A stretch of DNA of 64,000 bases. It comes from Obesumbacterium proteus (lineage in GTDB: Bacteria; Pseudomonadota; Gammaproteobacteria; Enterobacterales; Enterobacteriaceae). Positions 1 to 8,541 of this stretch are shown piece after piece. The stretch spans positions 2,914,001 to 2,978,000 of the forward strand of contig NZ_CP014608.1 in NCBI RefSeq assembly GCF_001586165.1. The letters run 5' to 3'. The notes below the pieces were generated by a model. The model was not told the origin of the DNA. It saw nothing but the letters and a program-made list of their open reading frames with translations, and made no database searches. Numbering within the stretch: position 1 is the first letter of the stretch; each line of letters starts with the position of its first letter. Both the position numbers and the translations under genes were made by a program.

Positions 1-1
1 T

Positions 2-901
2 GGCGTAAGCTTTGATGTGCCACAAGGCTGGTCAGTCGGCAAGCCTGCGGCCAATCAGTCTCAGTTTGCTCTGTTTGATAACCAGCGAAGCATTCAGGAA
101 TCTCTCTATACCGAACATAAAAGTGTGCTGATGTTCTTTAGTGATTCTATTCGTGGTCTGCAAGCAGGGGCTCCGGTTGAATTCCGCGGTATTCGTTTAG
201 GTACGGTGGCTGAAGCACCTTACTTTGTGACGGGTCTAAGCCAGAAACTGGACTCCGATTATCAGATTCCGGTCTTGGTCAATATCGAGCCGGGACGTAT
301 TCAGCAAAAATTGGGTGATAACTTTAACGTTGAGCAACACCTGTTCTCCGGCGTAGGGGAAGGTTTACGTGCATCGCTGAAATCGGCCAACTTGCTAACT
401 GGCTCGCTGTATATTGATTTGGACTTCTATCCACAGGCTAAGCCGTGGAAAGGACCGCGTAAAATTGATGGCTGGCCGGTGGTGCCTACGGTGAGCGGTG
501 GCTTGGCGCAGTTGCAACAGAAACTGACTGCGACACTCGACAAAATCAACTCGTTACCTATCGAGCCAATGATTAATGAAGCGACTAATACCTTGAAAGC
601 CAGCCAGAAAACGATGGCAGAAACGCAGAAAACGTTGGATGCGTTGAATAAACTGGTTTCAAGTAAAGAGGCGCAGGCATTGCCAGCGGATATGCAGAAA
701 ACGCTAACTGAGCTGAATCGCAGTGTGAAAGGCTTCCAGCCTGGTTCGCCAGCCTATAACAATATGGTCGGTGACATGCAGCGCTTGGATCAGGTGTTAC
801 GTGAGCTACAGCCGGTACTGCGCACGCTAAATGAGAAGAGCAACTCGCTGGTATTTGAAGCGCCAGCTGGCAAAGATCCGCAGCCTAAGAGGACAAAATA
901 A
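2..901 (+). CDS. pqiB: Intermembrane transport protein PqiB, C-terminal part (5' end outside window)
   Basis: The frame is open from base 2, so this is a partial gene: 299 residues, ending at a TAA that overlaps the next ATG by one base. It contains an MCE/MlaD-type repeat (SIRGLQAGAPVEFRGIRLG, around residues 55-73 of the visible part), followed by a Gln/Lys-rich predicted helical region with repeated TLNK/TLxELN patterns. PqiB belongs to the MCE family; the E. coli protein forms a periplasm-spanning tube in the PqiABC system for lipid transport between inner and outer membrane. The coupled pqiC downstream supports the name. The family assignment is confident; the upstream part cannot be judged. 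Confidence 0.9.
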   Translation, partial: GVSFDVPQGWSVGKPAANQSQFALFDNQRSIQESLYTEHKSVLMFFSDSIRGLQAGAPVEFRGIRLGTVAEAPYFVTGLSQKLDSDYQIPVLVNIEPGRIQQKLGDNFNVEQHLFSGVGEGLRASLKSANLLTGSLYIDLDFYPQAKPWKGPRKIDGWPVVPTVSGGLAQLQQKLTATLDKINSLPIEPMINEATNTLKASQKTMAETQKTLDALNKLVSSKEAQALPADMQKTLTELNRSVKGFQPGSPAYNNMVGDMQRLDQVLRELQPVLRTLNEKSNSLVFEAPAGKDPQPKRTK

Positions 902-1461
902 TGAAAATCTGGATGCTGGGAGCGGCTGCGTTATTGCTGAGTGCATGCAGCGGCCAACCACAGAAAAGTTACTATCAGCTGCCTGTTCCCGTGGCTAGCA
1001 CGGCGGTGGTGCAAGCGCCCGTTAACAGCGACACACATCAGCTATGGCTTGAGCGTGTGAACGTGGCGGACTTTCTGAGCGCCCTTGGCGTGGTTTATCA
1101 AACTAACGATGTGCAGTTTGTCACCGCCGGGAATAATCTTTGGGCAAGCCCGCTGGAACAACAGCTCCAACAAACGATGGTCGCGAATTTGAGTGTGGCG
1201 ATGTCGGGTTGGATTGTTTCATCTCAGCCGCTGGGTAATGCTCAAGATACGCTAAATATTAGCGTGACAGGCTTCCATGGTCGCTATGATGGCAAGGCCG
1301 TTATCAGCGGTGAATGGATATTAACGCGTAATGGTCAACTGACTAAGCGAGCGTTCAACCTAGTGCTTCCTGTGCCGCAGGACGGCTATGATGCGTTGGT
1401 GAAGACGCTCGCGGAAGGCTGGCAACAGGAAGCGCAGCAGATCGCACGTCAGGTTCAGTAA
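901..1461 (+). CDS. pqiC: PqiABC-associated outer-membrane lipoprotein PqiC
   Basis: 186 residues. The N-terminus is a lipoprotein signal: a short basic start, a hydrophobic run and the lipobox LLSAC with Cys16. The body matches the ABC-type auxiliary lipoprotein (DUF330/PqiC) family, with LPVPV, LWLERVNVADFLSALG and a C-terminal ALVKTLAEGW segment. PqiC is the lipoprotein partner of the PqiAB system and sits in the outer membrane facing the periplasm. The start codon overlaps the pqiB stop (TAATG), so translation is probably coupled. An intrinsic terminator follows about 25 bp after the stop, marking the end of the pqi operon. Confidence 0.9.
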   Translation: MKIWMLGAAALLLSACSGQPQKSYYQLPVPVASTAVVQAPVNSDTHQLWLERVNVADFLSALGVVYQTNDVQFVTAGNNLWASPLEQQLQQTMVANLSVAMSGWIVSSQPLGNAQDTLNISVTGFHGRYDGKAVISGEWILTRNGQLTKRAFNLVLPVPQDGYDALVKTLAEGWQQEAQQIARQVQ

Positions 1462-1486
1462 TACGCTAGGCTAAAAGTGTCTAAAT

Positions 1487-1523
1487 AAACCCCGGTCAGA
1501 GCCAATATCGCTGACCGGGGTTT
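1487..1523 (+). terminator. Intrinsic terminator of pqiABC
   Basis: A 13-bp perfect inverted repeat (AAACCCCGGTCAG at 1487-1499, complement at 1511-1523) with an 11-nt loop, followed by TTTCTTT. It lies 25 bp after the pqiC stop. Confidence 0.9.
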
Positions 1524-1721
1524 TCTTTATGTAGAACAGATGATTGTGACATATCGCGTTAAATACTGTTGTGCGGCGACGTCTTGTCGCTCACATTTGT
1601 GACACTGGTATGAATTTTGCGCATTGACCCTCAGGCTAAAAGCGGCTATTGATTATGTGTGATGGCGAAAAATCCATCACTGTTTTCTTTCCAGCAGAAC
1701 TGAAAATGAGGGAAACGAGGC

Positions 1722-1889
1722 ATGAAGAGACAAAAACGCGACCGCCTAGAACGGGCTCAATCACGTGGGTATCAGGCTGGTATTATCGGGCGCTCAAAGG
1801 AGTTTTGCCCATATCAATCGGTAGATGCAAGGTCACATTGGTTGGGAGGCTGGCGGCAGGCCATGGAAGACAGGTCGGTAATGGCCTGA
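1722..1889 (+). CDS. rmf: Ribosome modulation factor
   Basis: 55 codons starting MKRQKRDRLERAQSRGYQAG and ending WRQAMEDRSVMA, clearly the ribosome modulation factor. RMF binds 30S subunits in stationary phase and promotes formation of inactive 100S ribosome dimers. The ATG at 1722 is preceded by a GAGG-type ribosome binding site (GGGAAACGAGGC, 1711-1721). The gene is easily overlooked because a longer open frame (1649-1915) covers it in another phase; codon content and family identity favour this one. The length equals that of E. coli Rmf (55 residues). It has its own terminator at 1920-1947. Confidence 0.95.
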   Translation: MKRQKRDRLERAQSRGYQAGIIGRSKEFCPYQSVDARSHWLGGWRQAMEDRSVMA

Positions 1890-1919
1890 TGGTCATCGCT
1901 ATCAATTCGGATTAGCAAT

Positions 1920-1947
1920 AAAAACCTCTGTTCGCGCAGAGGTTTTT
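1920..1947 (+). terminator. Intrinsic terminator of rmf
   Basis: AAAAACCTCTG (1920-1930) pairs with its complement (1937-1947) around a TTCGCG loop; the right arm ends in a T run (GGTTTTTATT). It lies 30 bp after the rmf stop. Confidence 0.9.
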
Positions 1948-2209
1948 ATTCAGTAGAACAGCTAGTTTATGAATATATACAAGATTCATTTATAATTTAT
2001 ATATAAATTAATCTCCTATGTTTTTAATTCTCAGTTAAATTAGGCTTTATTTTTTATAACCTATCAGATAATGTATTATTGAATGAATTATTATTGGAAT
2101 ATGAATTCATTCCATGGACGAATAATTTGGTTTTTCATATCTTAAATTATTATTAATTTAATGAATTGTATTATGCCAAAAATGGAGTTTGCTATTTGGA
2201 GTTATTGGG
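1948..2209. other. AT-rich intergenic region upstream of the LysR gene
   Basis: About 260 bp, strongly AT-rich with many A/T runs (for example ATATACAAGATTCATTTATAA near 1975). I see no open frame or RNA gene. The composition is typical of H-NS-bound promoters, and the promoter of the LysR gene must lie here, but no single -10/-35 pair stands out. Confidence 0.4.
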
Positions 2210-3154
2210 ATGTTTGAACATCAGGATAGTTTAAAATCATTAAGGAAGTTTGACCTAAATTTATTAACGGTCTTCGAAGCTGTTTATTTTTATAAGAGCG
2301 TTAGTAAAGCCGCTGATATTTTAGGTATGACATCTCCAGCGGTAAGCCAGAGTATCCAAAGACTCAGACAGTACTTTCCAGACCCTCTATTCATCAGGGA
2401 TGGAAAGGGGATATCTGCGACGGTTTTTGCTGATAGCATGCATGAGAACATAAAGGGAAGCTTAAATGGCATCATTGATATTTTTGCAGATAAGGGAGAT
2501 AGCATCAGGAATCTGGTGATCTGGAGCGACCCTCACCTCGCTCAGCTATTGATACCAGATGTCTGCAACCACCTTATGTCGTCGGCCAAGATTAAGTGCC
2601 GAATCGCTCATAATCTGTTGCCTGAGGATCCTATCGAAGTAGAACATGCGTTGCTATACCATAAAGCAGACATCATTTTTGATATTGTCCCAATCTATAA
2701 CTCGGCTATAGAATCTGAGCTAATTTATAGTGAGGATATTGTGATGGTTTGTGGTAAAAACCATCCAAGAATCAGTGGTGGCGTGGCGGGTGGCCGCATA
2801 ATGGATGAACGTTATACAACAATTACTAAAAATAGAAAAAAAATTAATGAATTCAGAACAAAAATAGATACCCTCTTAGGAAGTAAAAGAACGGTGTCAT
2901 TTGCATCGCCTTCTTTGATTACGGCTTTAGCCGTGATTGAAAAAACAAATGACGTCGGTTTTTTCCCTGAGTCAATGTATGAAAAATTTAAAGATATATA
3001 TAATCTGAAGCGTCTAGATTGCGAGGTTGATTTAGGGACTTATGAAATCTATATGTCTTACAGTAAAAAGGCACAGCAGGATAAGGCGTTATTAGATCTC
3101 ATTAATAAAGTTAAAGAGGTCTTGATTACGAATAACACCGTTGTTCATCGTTAG
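2210..3154 (+). CDS. LysR-family transcriptional regulator
   Basis: 314 residues. The N-terminal winged helix-turn-helix is clear: FDLNLLTVFEAVYFYKSVSK followed by AADILGMTSPAVSQSIQRLR (roughly residues 14-60). The substrate-binding half is weakly conserved. I chose ATG 2210 because GGAG lies 8 bases upstream (2198-2201); an in-frame TTG at 2189 has no such site. The domain order resembles LeuO/NodD-like LysR proteins, but I do not recognise the exact orthologue. The gene and its 270-bp upstream region are much more AT-rich than the flanking core genes, and it has no co-directional partner. It therefore looks like an acquired or H-NS-silenced regulator inserted between rmf and fabA. Target genes are unknown. 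Confidence 0.8.
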   Translation: MFEHQDSLKSLRKFDLNLLTVFEAVYFYKSVSKAADILGMTSPAVSQSIQRLRQYFPDPLFIRDGKGISATVFADSMHENIKGSLNGIIDIFADKGDSIRNLVIWSDPHLAQLLIPDVCNHLMSSAKIKCRIAHNLLPEDPIEVEHALLYHKADIIFDIVPIYNSAIESELIYSEDIVMVCGKNHPRISGGVAGGRIMDERYTTITKNRKKINEFRTKIDTLLGSKRTVSFASPSLITALAVIEKTNDVGFFPESMYEKFKDIYNLKRLDCEVDLGTYEIYMSYSKKAQQDKALLDLINKVKEVLITNNTVVHR

Positions 3155-3183
3155 ATAACGAAATGTCTCTTATTTAGAAAACA

Positions 3184-3210
3184 AAAAGCGCAGCAAGTTG
3201 CTGCGCTTTT
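3184..3210. terminator. Bidirectional terminator between the LysR gene and fabA
   Basis: AAAAGCGCAGC (3184-3194), loop AAGTT, complement GCTGCGCTTTT (3200-3210). A-runs on the left and T-runs on the right let it work on both strands for these convergent genes. Confidence 0.85.
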
Positions 3211-3248
3211 ATTATTCATTCATGGCAAGAGCCACAGATCCTAACGCA

Positions 3249-3767
3249 TTAGAATGCGCTGGTATCTTTGAATAAACCTACTTTCAGATCAGATGCGTTA
3301 TAGATCACCTGACCATCAACTAATACTTCACCATCAGCAATACCCATGATTAAACGACGGTTGATAACGCGTTTAAAATGAATACGGTAGGTGACTTTTT
3401 TCGCAGTAGGCAGAACCTGACCGGTAAATTTCACTTCACCCACGCCAAGTGCACGTCCTTTGCCTTCGCCGCCTAACCAGCCAAGGTAGAAGCCGACCAG
3501 CTGCCACATCGCATCTAAGCCTAAACATCCTGGCATCACGGGATCGCCAACGAAATGGCAACCAAAGAACCATAGGTCAGGATTGATATCCAGCTCAGCT
3601 TCTACATAGCCTTTATTGTAGTTACCGCCGTCTTCGGTCATTTTCACGACACGATCCATCATCAGCATATTGCCTGACGGCAGTGGTGGCCCACCAGCGC
3701 CGAACAGTTCACCGCGTCCAGACGCTTCAAGGTCTTCTTTAGTATAAGATTCGCGTTTATCTACCAT
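3249..3767 (-). CDS. fabA: 3-hydroxydecanoyl-[ACP] dehydratase/isomerase
   Basis: 172 residues, the usual FabA length. The active-site hot-dog helix is intact: GCHFVGDPVMPGCLGLDAMW contains His71 and Asp85 (His70/Asp84 in E. coli numbering without Met). FabA dehydrates 3-hydroxydecanoyl-ACP and isomerises the trans-2 product to cis-3-decenoyl-ACP, the branch point for unsaturated fatty acids in the cytoplasm. The promoter region carries recognisable FadR- and FabR-type operators (3801-3839), so activation by FadR and repression by FabR are expected, as in E. coli. Start ATG with the conserved MVDKRESYTKEDL beginning. Confidence 0.97.
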   Translation of the reverse strand: MVDKRESYTKEDLEASGRGELFGAGGPPLPSGNMLMMDRVVKMTEDGGNYNKGYVEAELDINPDLWFFGCHFVGDPVMPGCLGLDAMWQLVGFYLGWLGGEGKGRALGVGEVKFTGQVLPTAKKVTYRIHFKRVINRRLIMGIADGEVLVDGQVIYNASDLKVGLFKDTSAF

Positions 3768-3800
3768 AATTCTTGTAAGCCTTATTTTAATGAAGGGTGC

Positions 3801-3839
3801 ATGTTAGCTAACACGTGTACGCTGAACAAGTCCGATCAG
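3801..3839 (-). promoter_or_regulatory. fabA promoter with FabR and FadR operators
   Basis: Read on the minus strand: -35 TTGTTC (3829-3824), 17-bp spacer, -10 TAACAT (3806-3801). A near-palindrome AGCTAACACGTGTACGCT (3806-3823) matches the FabR-type operator known from E. coli fabA. The adjacent TGAACAAGTCCGATCAG (3823-3839) matches the FadR operator there (CTGATCGGACTTGTTCA on the other strand). The FadR site overlaps the lonH stop codon (3836-3838). The operator assignment rests on remembered E. coli fabA promoter sequence. Confidence 0.75.
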
Positions 3840-5581
3840 CCATGGTTGAACCAGTTTAGCCAGCGTAGTGGCCAAGGCAATTGGCGCTTATCCATTGGGC
3901 TGATAGCGGCAATTCGATCTTGTATTGCACCGATGAGGCTAGGCCCCGTCTCACTACGGTATACTACGCCGGTCAGAATTGGCAGTGCATCTTCTGCATT
4001 CTCGACGGCCCAAAGATGGAAGGTTCCAGCTTTAACCGCTTCGATAACTTCTGCACTTAAGCATAAATGACGAGCGTTGGTTGCCGGAATAATCACGCCC
4101 TGAGAGCCCGTTAAGCCACGACGCTGACAGGCTTCAAAGAAGCCTTCAATCTTCTCATTAACGCCGCCAATAGGCTGTACGTGTCCAAATTGGTCCACGG
4201 AGCCGGTGACTGCGATCTGTTGATTGATTGGCGCAAGAGAAAGTGCGCTGACCAATGCACAAAGCTCGGCAAGTGAAGCGCTGTCGCCGTCAACTTCACC
4301 ATAAGATTGCTCGAAAACAATAGACGCAGAGAAGGGGAGCTGTTGCTCTAAATCTAATTCAGAAATCAGGAAGGCTTGCATAATCATCATGCCCTTGGCA
4401 TGAAGATTCCCGCCCAGCTCCGCTTTGCGTTCTACGTCCGTAAATTCGCCATCGCCCAGATGCACCGCGCAGGTAATGCGCGAAGGCTCGCCAAACATCA
4501 GTGGGTGGCCTGGGTATTCTAATACCGACAAGCCGTTGATTTGGCCAATGACCTCACCCTCGGTTTCTATCAGGATTTGGCCTAGCTCAATTTCATCATG
4601 CATGCGTTCGGCAAGATAACCCTCACGCCAGCGGCGAGAGGCGATCGTTTCATTGAGGGCTTGGGCATCAATAACCTCGTTGCTATGCAACGCGGCTTCA
4701 CGCAGCGTGCGTGCAATGAGCGTTGGGCTAAGCGGCAACGTGCCTTGATCGCCAATGGCTCGGATGGCCGTATTAACGAGGATTGGCCATGCATCTTCCG
4801 CAATGGGGGGAAGCTGATATTCGTTGGCAATGGTAGTCACCAATGAGCACCAACGCTGCATATCTTCGGTATCTACCAATGACATATCGGCTTCAAACTC
4901 ACCGTAAATTGAGTTGAAGCATAAGTCAGGTTCCATATCCTGGAAATCAGCTAATCCTTCACGGTCGCTGACCAGAATGACCTTAAGATCGATTGGCATA
5001 TCCGGAATGTGAACTGGCAGAGGCTTATTCTCATCAGGTGAGAACCATTTGAATTTTCTGCCGAGAACGATTTGTTTCAATCGCAGCCAAAGCAGCGGTT
5101 GAGCAAGCATAGTTCGCAACGACAGGATTAACACACCGCCGTTTGCTTTATGGACCATGCCTGGTTCAAGGGTGATTTTCCCATTGGATTGACGAACCGT
5201 GCCAAACAGCTGCTCACCTTCGTACCAGTCGGCAAAAAGTGACGTTGTGGTGGCTGCAAAATTCGCCTGAGGATTATCAGCTGGCATGATGCTGACATGC
5301 ATACCATCGATGTGATATTGGCTGCCTCGCAAGGTGAGCTCCGGTAATAACTCTCCGGTCGCACGATGCAGGATTGCCAAATACTCATAGGTCTCCTCTG
5401 CCTTCAGGATCATAAAAGGTGAAGGCGATTGCGGATGACAGAAATGGGCCAAGCTGTTTTCCAAGCGTGGCTGATATTCTGAGAACGTCAGCGCAGGCTG
5501 TTGTGCCGCCGCAGAGAAAACAGACTGATAAGGTGTCGTATCGGGCAGTAGCGATTGCCAGTCGAGTCGATAATTGCTCAA
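3836..5581 (-). CDS. lonH: Lon-like protease LonH (YcbZ)
   Basis: About 581 residues, close to E. coli YcbZ (586). The C-terminal Lon proteolytic domain has the Ser-Lys dyad: Ser in DGDSASLAELCALVSAL and Lys in GGVNEKIEGFFEACQRRG. The N-terminal part is a degenerate AAA-like region (HKANGGVLILSLRTMLAQP, KLKQIVL). It is a predicted cytoplasmic ATP-dependent-type protease of poorly known substrate. The start is uncertain. TTG 5581 gives MSNYRLDWQSLLPD, aligning residue for residue with the E. coli N-terminus; TTG 5590 and GTG 5632 are also in frame. A TATAAT hexamer at 5621-5616 lies inside the GTG-initiated version, which argues against that start. Confidence 0.88.
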   Translation of the reverse strand: MSNYRLDWQSLLPDTTPYQSVFSAAAQQPALTFSEYQPRLENSLAHFCHPQSPSPFMILKAEETYEYLAILHRATGELLPELTLRGSQYHIDGMHVSIMPADNPQANFAATTTSLFADWYEGEQLFGTVRQSNGKITLEPGMVHKANGGVLILSLRTMLAQPLLWLRLKQIVLGRKFKWFSPDENKPLPVHIPDMPIDLKVILVSDREGLADFQDMEPDLCFNSIYGEFEADMSLVDTEDMQRWCSLVTTIANEYQLPPIAEDAWPILVNTAIRAIGDQGTLPLSPTLIARTLREAALHSNEVIDAQALNETIASRRWREGYLAERMHDEIELGQILIETEGEVIGQINGLSVLEYPGHPLMFGEPSRITCAVHLGDGEFTDVERKAELGGNLHAKGMMIMQAFLISELDLEQQLPFSASIVFEQSYGEVDGDSASLAELCALVSALSLAPINQQIAVTGSVDQFGHVQPIGGVNEKIEGFFEACQRRGLTGSQGVIIPATNARHLCLSAEVIEAVKAGTFHLWAVENAEDALPILTGVVYRSETGPSLIGAIQDRIAAISPMDKRQLPWPLRWLNWFNHG

Positions 5582-5615
5582 AGTCGTCAATTTTATTGTC
5601 AGTAGGAAAACCGCA

Positions 5616-5621
5616 ATTATA
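5616..5621 (-). promoter_or_regulatory. Candidate -10 box of lonH
   Basis: A perfect TATAAT on the minus strand, about 35 bases before the preferred TTG start. No good -35 hexamer is seen at 16-18 bp, so the assignment is tentative; its main value is in ruling out the longer GTG start. Confidence 0.35.
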
Positions 5622-5789
5622 CAAGATTCCACCGCCCTGCACAGGAAACAACGGCAGAAGAGTTAAAAGGAAGTGATTTCGAGGCAGCGCTGGATAAAAA
5701 ACAATCAATAATAAAATATGAAATATCTGCAAAACTAAAAAAAGTTGTTATTCTTATGGGAAGTTACCGTGTCACTGGCAGATATCTCA

Positions 5790-6248
5790 ATGAAATACCA
5801 ACAGCTTGAAAATCTGGAAAGTGGGTGGAAGTGGAAATACTTGGTGAAGAAACACCGAGAAGGCGAAGCGATCACCCGTTATCTAGAAACTAGTATGGCC
5901 CAGCAGGCTGTTGATCTGCTGCTAAAGCTTGAGAGTGAGCCTGTTAATGTTCACGAGTGGATCAGGGAACACATGAATCCCGATCTGCAAAACAAGATGA
6001 AACAAACCATCCGTGCGCGGCGAAAGCGTCATTTCAACGCCGAGCACATGCATACGCGCAAGAAATCTATCGATTTAGAATATTTGGTTTGGCAACGTTT
6101 GGCTGGGCTTGCTCATCGGCGCGGCAGTACGCTATCTGAAACCATCGTTCAGCTCATTGAAGATGCAGAACGCAAAGAACAGTATGCCAACCAGATGTCA
6201 TCGCTGAAGAAGGATTTGCAGTCATTTTTGGGTAAGCCCTCGGAATAA
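5790..6248 (+). CDS. matP: Macrodomain Ter protein MatP
   Basis: 152 residues (E. coli 150) starting MKYQQLENLESGWKWKYLVKK. MatP binds matS sites, condenses the terminus macrodomain and links it to the division machinery. The DNA-binding part is visible: MKQTIRARRKRHFNAEH with HTRKKSIDLEYLVWQRLAGLA, a four-helix plus ribbon-helix-helix arrangement. The C-terminus is a coiled coil (EDAERKEQYANQMSSLKKDL). The frame extends upstream to GTG 5769 and beyond, but the family N-terminus begins at ATG 5790, which I use although the ribosome binding site there is weak. It is divergent from lonH, as in E. coli. Confidence 0.95.
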   Translation: MKYQQLENLESGWKWKYLVKKHREGEAITRYLETSMAQQAVDLLLKLESEPVNVHEWIREHMNPDLQNKMKQTIRARRKRHFNAEHMHTRKKSIDLEYLVWQRLAGLAHRRGSTLSETIVQLIEDAERKEQYANQMSSLKKDLQSFLGKPSE

Positions 6249-6350
6249 CACCGATTTCACCCTTAGCTCCTGCCAATCGTGATTGCTACGCACAATGACC
6301 GCTAAGTTCAATGGTCAATAAGTACAATAACCAATAAATAAAACGCATAA

Positions 6351-6377
6351 AAAAAGCCTCGCAATGCGAGGCTTTTT
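6351..6377. terminator. Bidirectional terminator between matP and ompA
   Basis: AAAAAGCCTCGC (6351-6362), loop AAT, complement GCGAGGCTTTTT (6366-6377). It serves the convergent genes ompA (minus) and matP (plus). Confidence 0.9.
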
Positions 6378-6400
6378 GATTAAAGGACCAACGAGTTAAC

Positions 6401-7453
6401 TTAAGCCTGTGGCTGAGTTACTACGTCTTTGATGCCTTTAACTTCGATTTCTACGCGACGGTCTGGAGCCAGGCAGTCGATCAGAGCTGCGCGAGCTTTA
6501 ACGTTGTCACAGGTAGAACCAGTAACTGGGTCAGCTTTGCCCATGCCACGTGCAGAGATTTTGTCTGCAGGGATACCTTTAGATACCAGGTAATCTACAA
6601 CGCTCTGTGCGCGCTGTTCAGACAGTTTCTGGTTGTATTGCTCAGAACCGATACGGTCGGTGTAACCCAGAACAACAACAGAACCGTCTTTAGGATCCAA
6701 GTTGCTCAGCTGAGAATACATCTGATCCAGAGCCTGCTGGCCTTGTGGTTTCAGAGTTGCTTTGTTGAAGTTGAACAGAACGTCAGACTTCAAAGTGAAA
6801 CGCTTGGTTTCAACAACTGGAGCTGGAGCTGGTGCTGGAGCAACAACTGGAGCAGCTTCATCCTGACCGAAACGGTAGGTAACACCTACGCTCAGCAGGG
6901 TGTTGTCTGGACGTGCAGCAGTTTCGTTAGCATCACCAATGTTGCTTACGAACTGATAGTCAAGACGGGTAGCCCAGTCTTTGTTCAGTGCGTATTCAAC
7001 ACCGATTGCAGCCAGTGGAGAAACACCGGTGTCGTGGCTGTCGATGTAACGGTTGCCGTTCTGGTTTGCAGAACCGTCAGCACGCCATACCATACCACCC
7101 AGACGAGTGTAGATGTCCAGATCGTCAGCAATTGGGTAGCTCAGTTTAGCTGCCAGCTGAACGCCTTGAGATTTGAAAGCACCGTTGTTAGTACCACGGT
7201 ATTCCATACGACCTAACCAGTCGTAGCCCATTTCAAAGCCCAGATATGGGTTTGCTTGGTAACCGAAGAACGCACCGCCGCCTAACTGGTCAGGACGAAC
7301 GTTGGTGCTACCGAAATGGTTGATGCTGTTGTCGTAGTAGTGGGACCAGCCCAGTTTACCACCAACATACCAAGTATCATCTTTAGGTGCTGCTTGCGCT
7401 ACGGTAGCGAAACCAGCGAGTGCCACTGCTAATGCGATAGCTGTCTTTTTCAT
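6401..7453 (-). CDS. ompA: Outer membrane protein A
   Basis: 350 residues. A 21-residue signal peptide ends ATVAQA; mature APKDDTWYVGGKLGWSHYYD begins the 8-stranded beta-barrel. A Pro/Ala-rich hinge (APVVAPAPAPAPVVETKRF) follows, then the peptidoglycan-binding OmpA domain (LSEQRAQSVVDYLVSKG, DRRVEIEVKG). OmpA anchors the outer membrane to peptidoglycan and is a phage/colicin receptor. ATG 7453 was chosen over an upstream in-frame codon at 7471 because GAGG sits before it and it begins the signal peptide (MKKTAIALAVALAGF). Two Cys near the C-terminus (STCDNVKARAALIDC) are as in enteric OmpA. Confidence 0.98.
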   Translation of the reverse strand: MKKTAIALAVALAGFATVAQAAPKDDTWYVGGKLGWSHYYDNSINHFGSTNVRPDQLGGGAFFGYQANPYLGFEMGYDWLGRMEYRGTNNGAFKSQGVQLAAKLSYPIADDLDIYTRLGGMVWRADGSANQNGNRYIDSHDTGVSPLAAIGVEYALNKDWATRLDYQFVSNIGDANETAARPDNTLLSVGVTYRFGQDEAAPVVAPAPAPAPVVETKRFTLKSDVLFNFNKATLKPQGQQALDQMYSQLSNLDPKDGSVVVLGYTDRIGSEQYNQKLSEQRAQSVVDYLVSKGIPADKISARGMGKADPVTGSTCDNVKARAALIDCLAPDRRVEIEVKGIKDVVTQPQA

Positions 7454-7810
7454 TTTGCGCCTCGTTATCATCCAAATAGGCCAAAGAGCTAGATTGCTAC
7501 AATTAGCCCTTGGTTAAAATCCTTTGCTAGGTTTTCGCTCGATTAAATACTGTGCCAATTTTCTCGGCGTTATAGAGCAACCTTCGCGATAACAAGTCTA
7601 CAACGAGATTAGAAACTTACAAGTACGATGTGATATAGCTCAACAAAAAAACCGTTAATGTGTACACTTCGTTTAACGTTTTGTTCAAAAAATAAACGTC
7701 GTTTTTTTCACAAAAAAGAGCAGTAATGTAGGCGCAATGCGGGTTTCTGCTATAAAATTAAATAATTAGCAGTGAAAAAATAGTGCTGATAAGATTTCTC
7801 TTAAATTTAC
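7454..7810 (-). promoter_or_regulatory. ompA leader and promoter region; sulA 3' end
   Basis: 357 bp without a gene. On the minus strand it must hold the ompA promoter and long untranslated leader typical of enteric ompA, plus the end of the sulA transcript. The region is AT-rich (for example the 7680-7720 stretch). I cannot place the promoter hexamers with confidence and see no clear terminator after sulA. Confidence 0.45.
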
Positions 7811-8320
7811 TTAATGAAACAATTTGGACTGAATTTTTAGCAAGTTTCGTTGTCCTTGGTCTGGATCCGAATTCAGATCGGGTTGCATCACCAGTCCAAA
7901 ACACTCTCCATCTTGCGCAGCCTTTCTTAACCTTGCGCGTTCATTTTGAGTTAACGGCGGCAGCCAACCCAATACAACACTATAGTTGCCGCTGCGTAGT
8001 GCGCATTCCATTGCATAGATAGATTCAACAGGCTCGATTTGATTGAGCTGCATAACCTTACTTGCAGGTAAACCTGAATCGGCCAGCCATTGTTTGCTCA
8101 GTCTATGCTGCGGGTTCAACCAGAGTAACCAGCGAGATTGCTTACCGAGCTGACGCAGTAACGGAAGCAAAAGCAGAGACAACATAGGCTGATGTTCGCT
8201 ATAGACCAATTCACTGATGACGCCAGCATAGGCATTCCCTTGCTCTTCAGTTTCGTGATGCGCTGACGGGCTTAAAAATGATGAGCGGTCGGTGTAATGA
8301 TGCAGTGACTGTGTGCGCAT
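7811..8320 (-). CDS. sulA: SOS cell division inhibitor SulA
   Basis: 169 residues, the same as E. coli SulA. The start MRTQSLHHYTDRSSF, the conserved core (ISELVYSEHQPMLSLLLLPL, SRWLLWLNPQHRLSKQWL, ALRSGNYSVVLGWLP) and the basic C-terminus (KIQSKLFH, part of the Lon-recognition tail) identify it. SulA binds FtsZ and blocks septation during the SOS response; Lon degrades it afterwards. ATG 8320 is preferred over the in-frame codon at 8362 because the longer version would translate through the LexA operator. Confidence 0.95.
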   Translation of the reverse strand: MRTQSLHHYTDRSSFLSPSAHHETEEQGNAYAGVISELVYSEHQPMLSLLLLPLLRQLGKQSRWLLWLNPQHRLSKQWLADSGLPASKVMQLNQIEPVESIYAMECALRSGNYSVVLGWLPPLTQNERARLRKAAQDGECFGLVMQPDLNSDPDQGQRNLLKIQSKLFH

Positions 8321-8339
8321 GATATGTTCTCGCTGTGTG

Positions 8340-8359
8340 TACTGTATGAATATACAGTA
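8340..8359 (-). promoter_or_regulatory. LexA operator (SOS box) of sulA
   Basis: TACTGT-N8-ACAGTA: a textbook CTGT-N8-ACAG SOS box (ATGAATAT in the centre), 20 bp upstream of the sulA start. LexA repression of sulA is established in E. coli. Confidence 0.95.
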
Positions 8360-8541
8360 CATGGGTGATCGGCAGAGATCAACCTATTTTTTACAATGCT
8401 CTTCGCAAATCTGCGATGAAAACGAGCTAAAACTAACTTTCAGTTTGGATGCTTTTCGGTAATTCGCTATGTTCTTAATTCACTGTTATTACTAAATAAA
8501 GTAACTATTAGTATTGTGAATGCATATCAAGGGAGTTACAT

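Noticed and set aside
1649..1915. An 88-codon open frame over the rmf region
   Set aside because: It is in a different phase from the unmistakable ribosome modulation factor gene at 1722-1889 and has no family resemblance.
3801..4070. A plus-strand frame opposite lonH
   Set aside because: It is a shadow of the lonH coding strand and begins in the fabA promoter.
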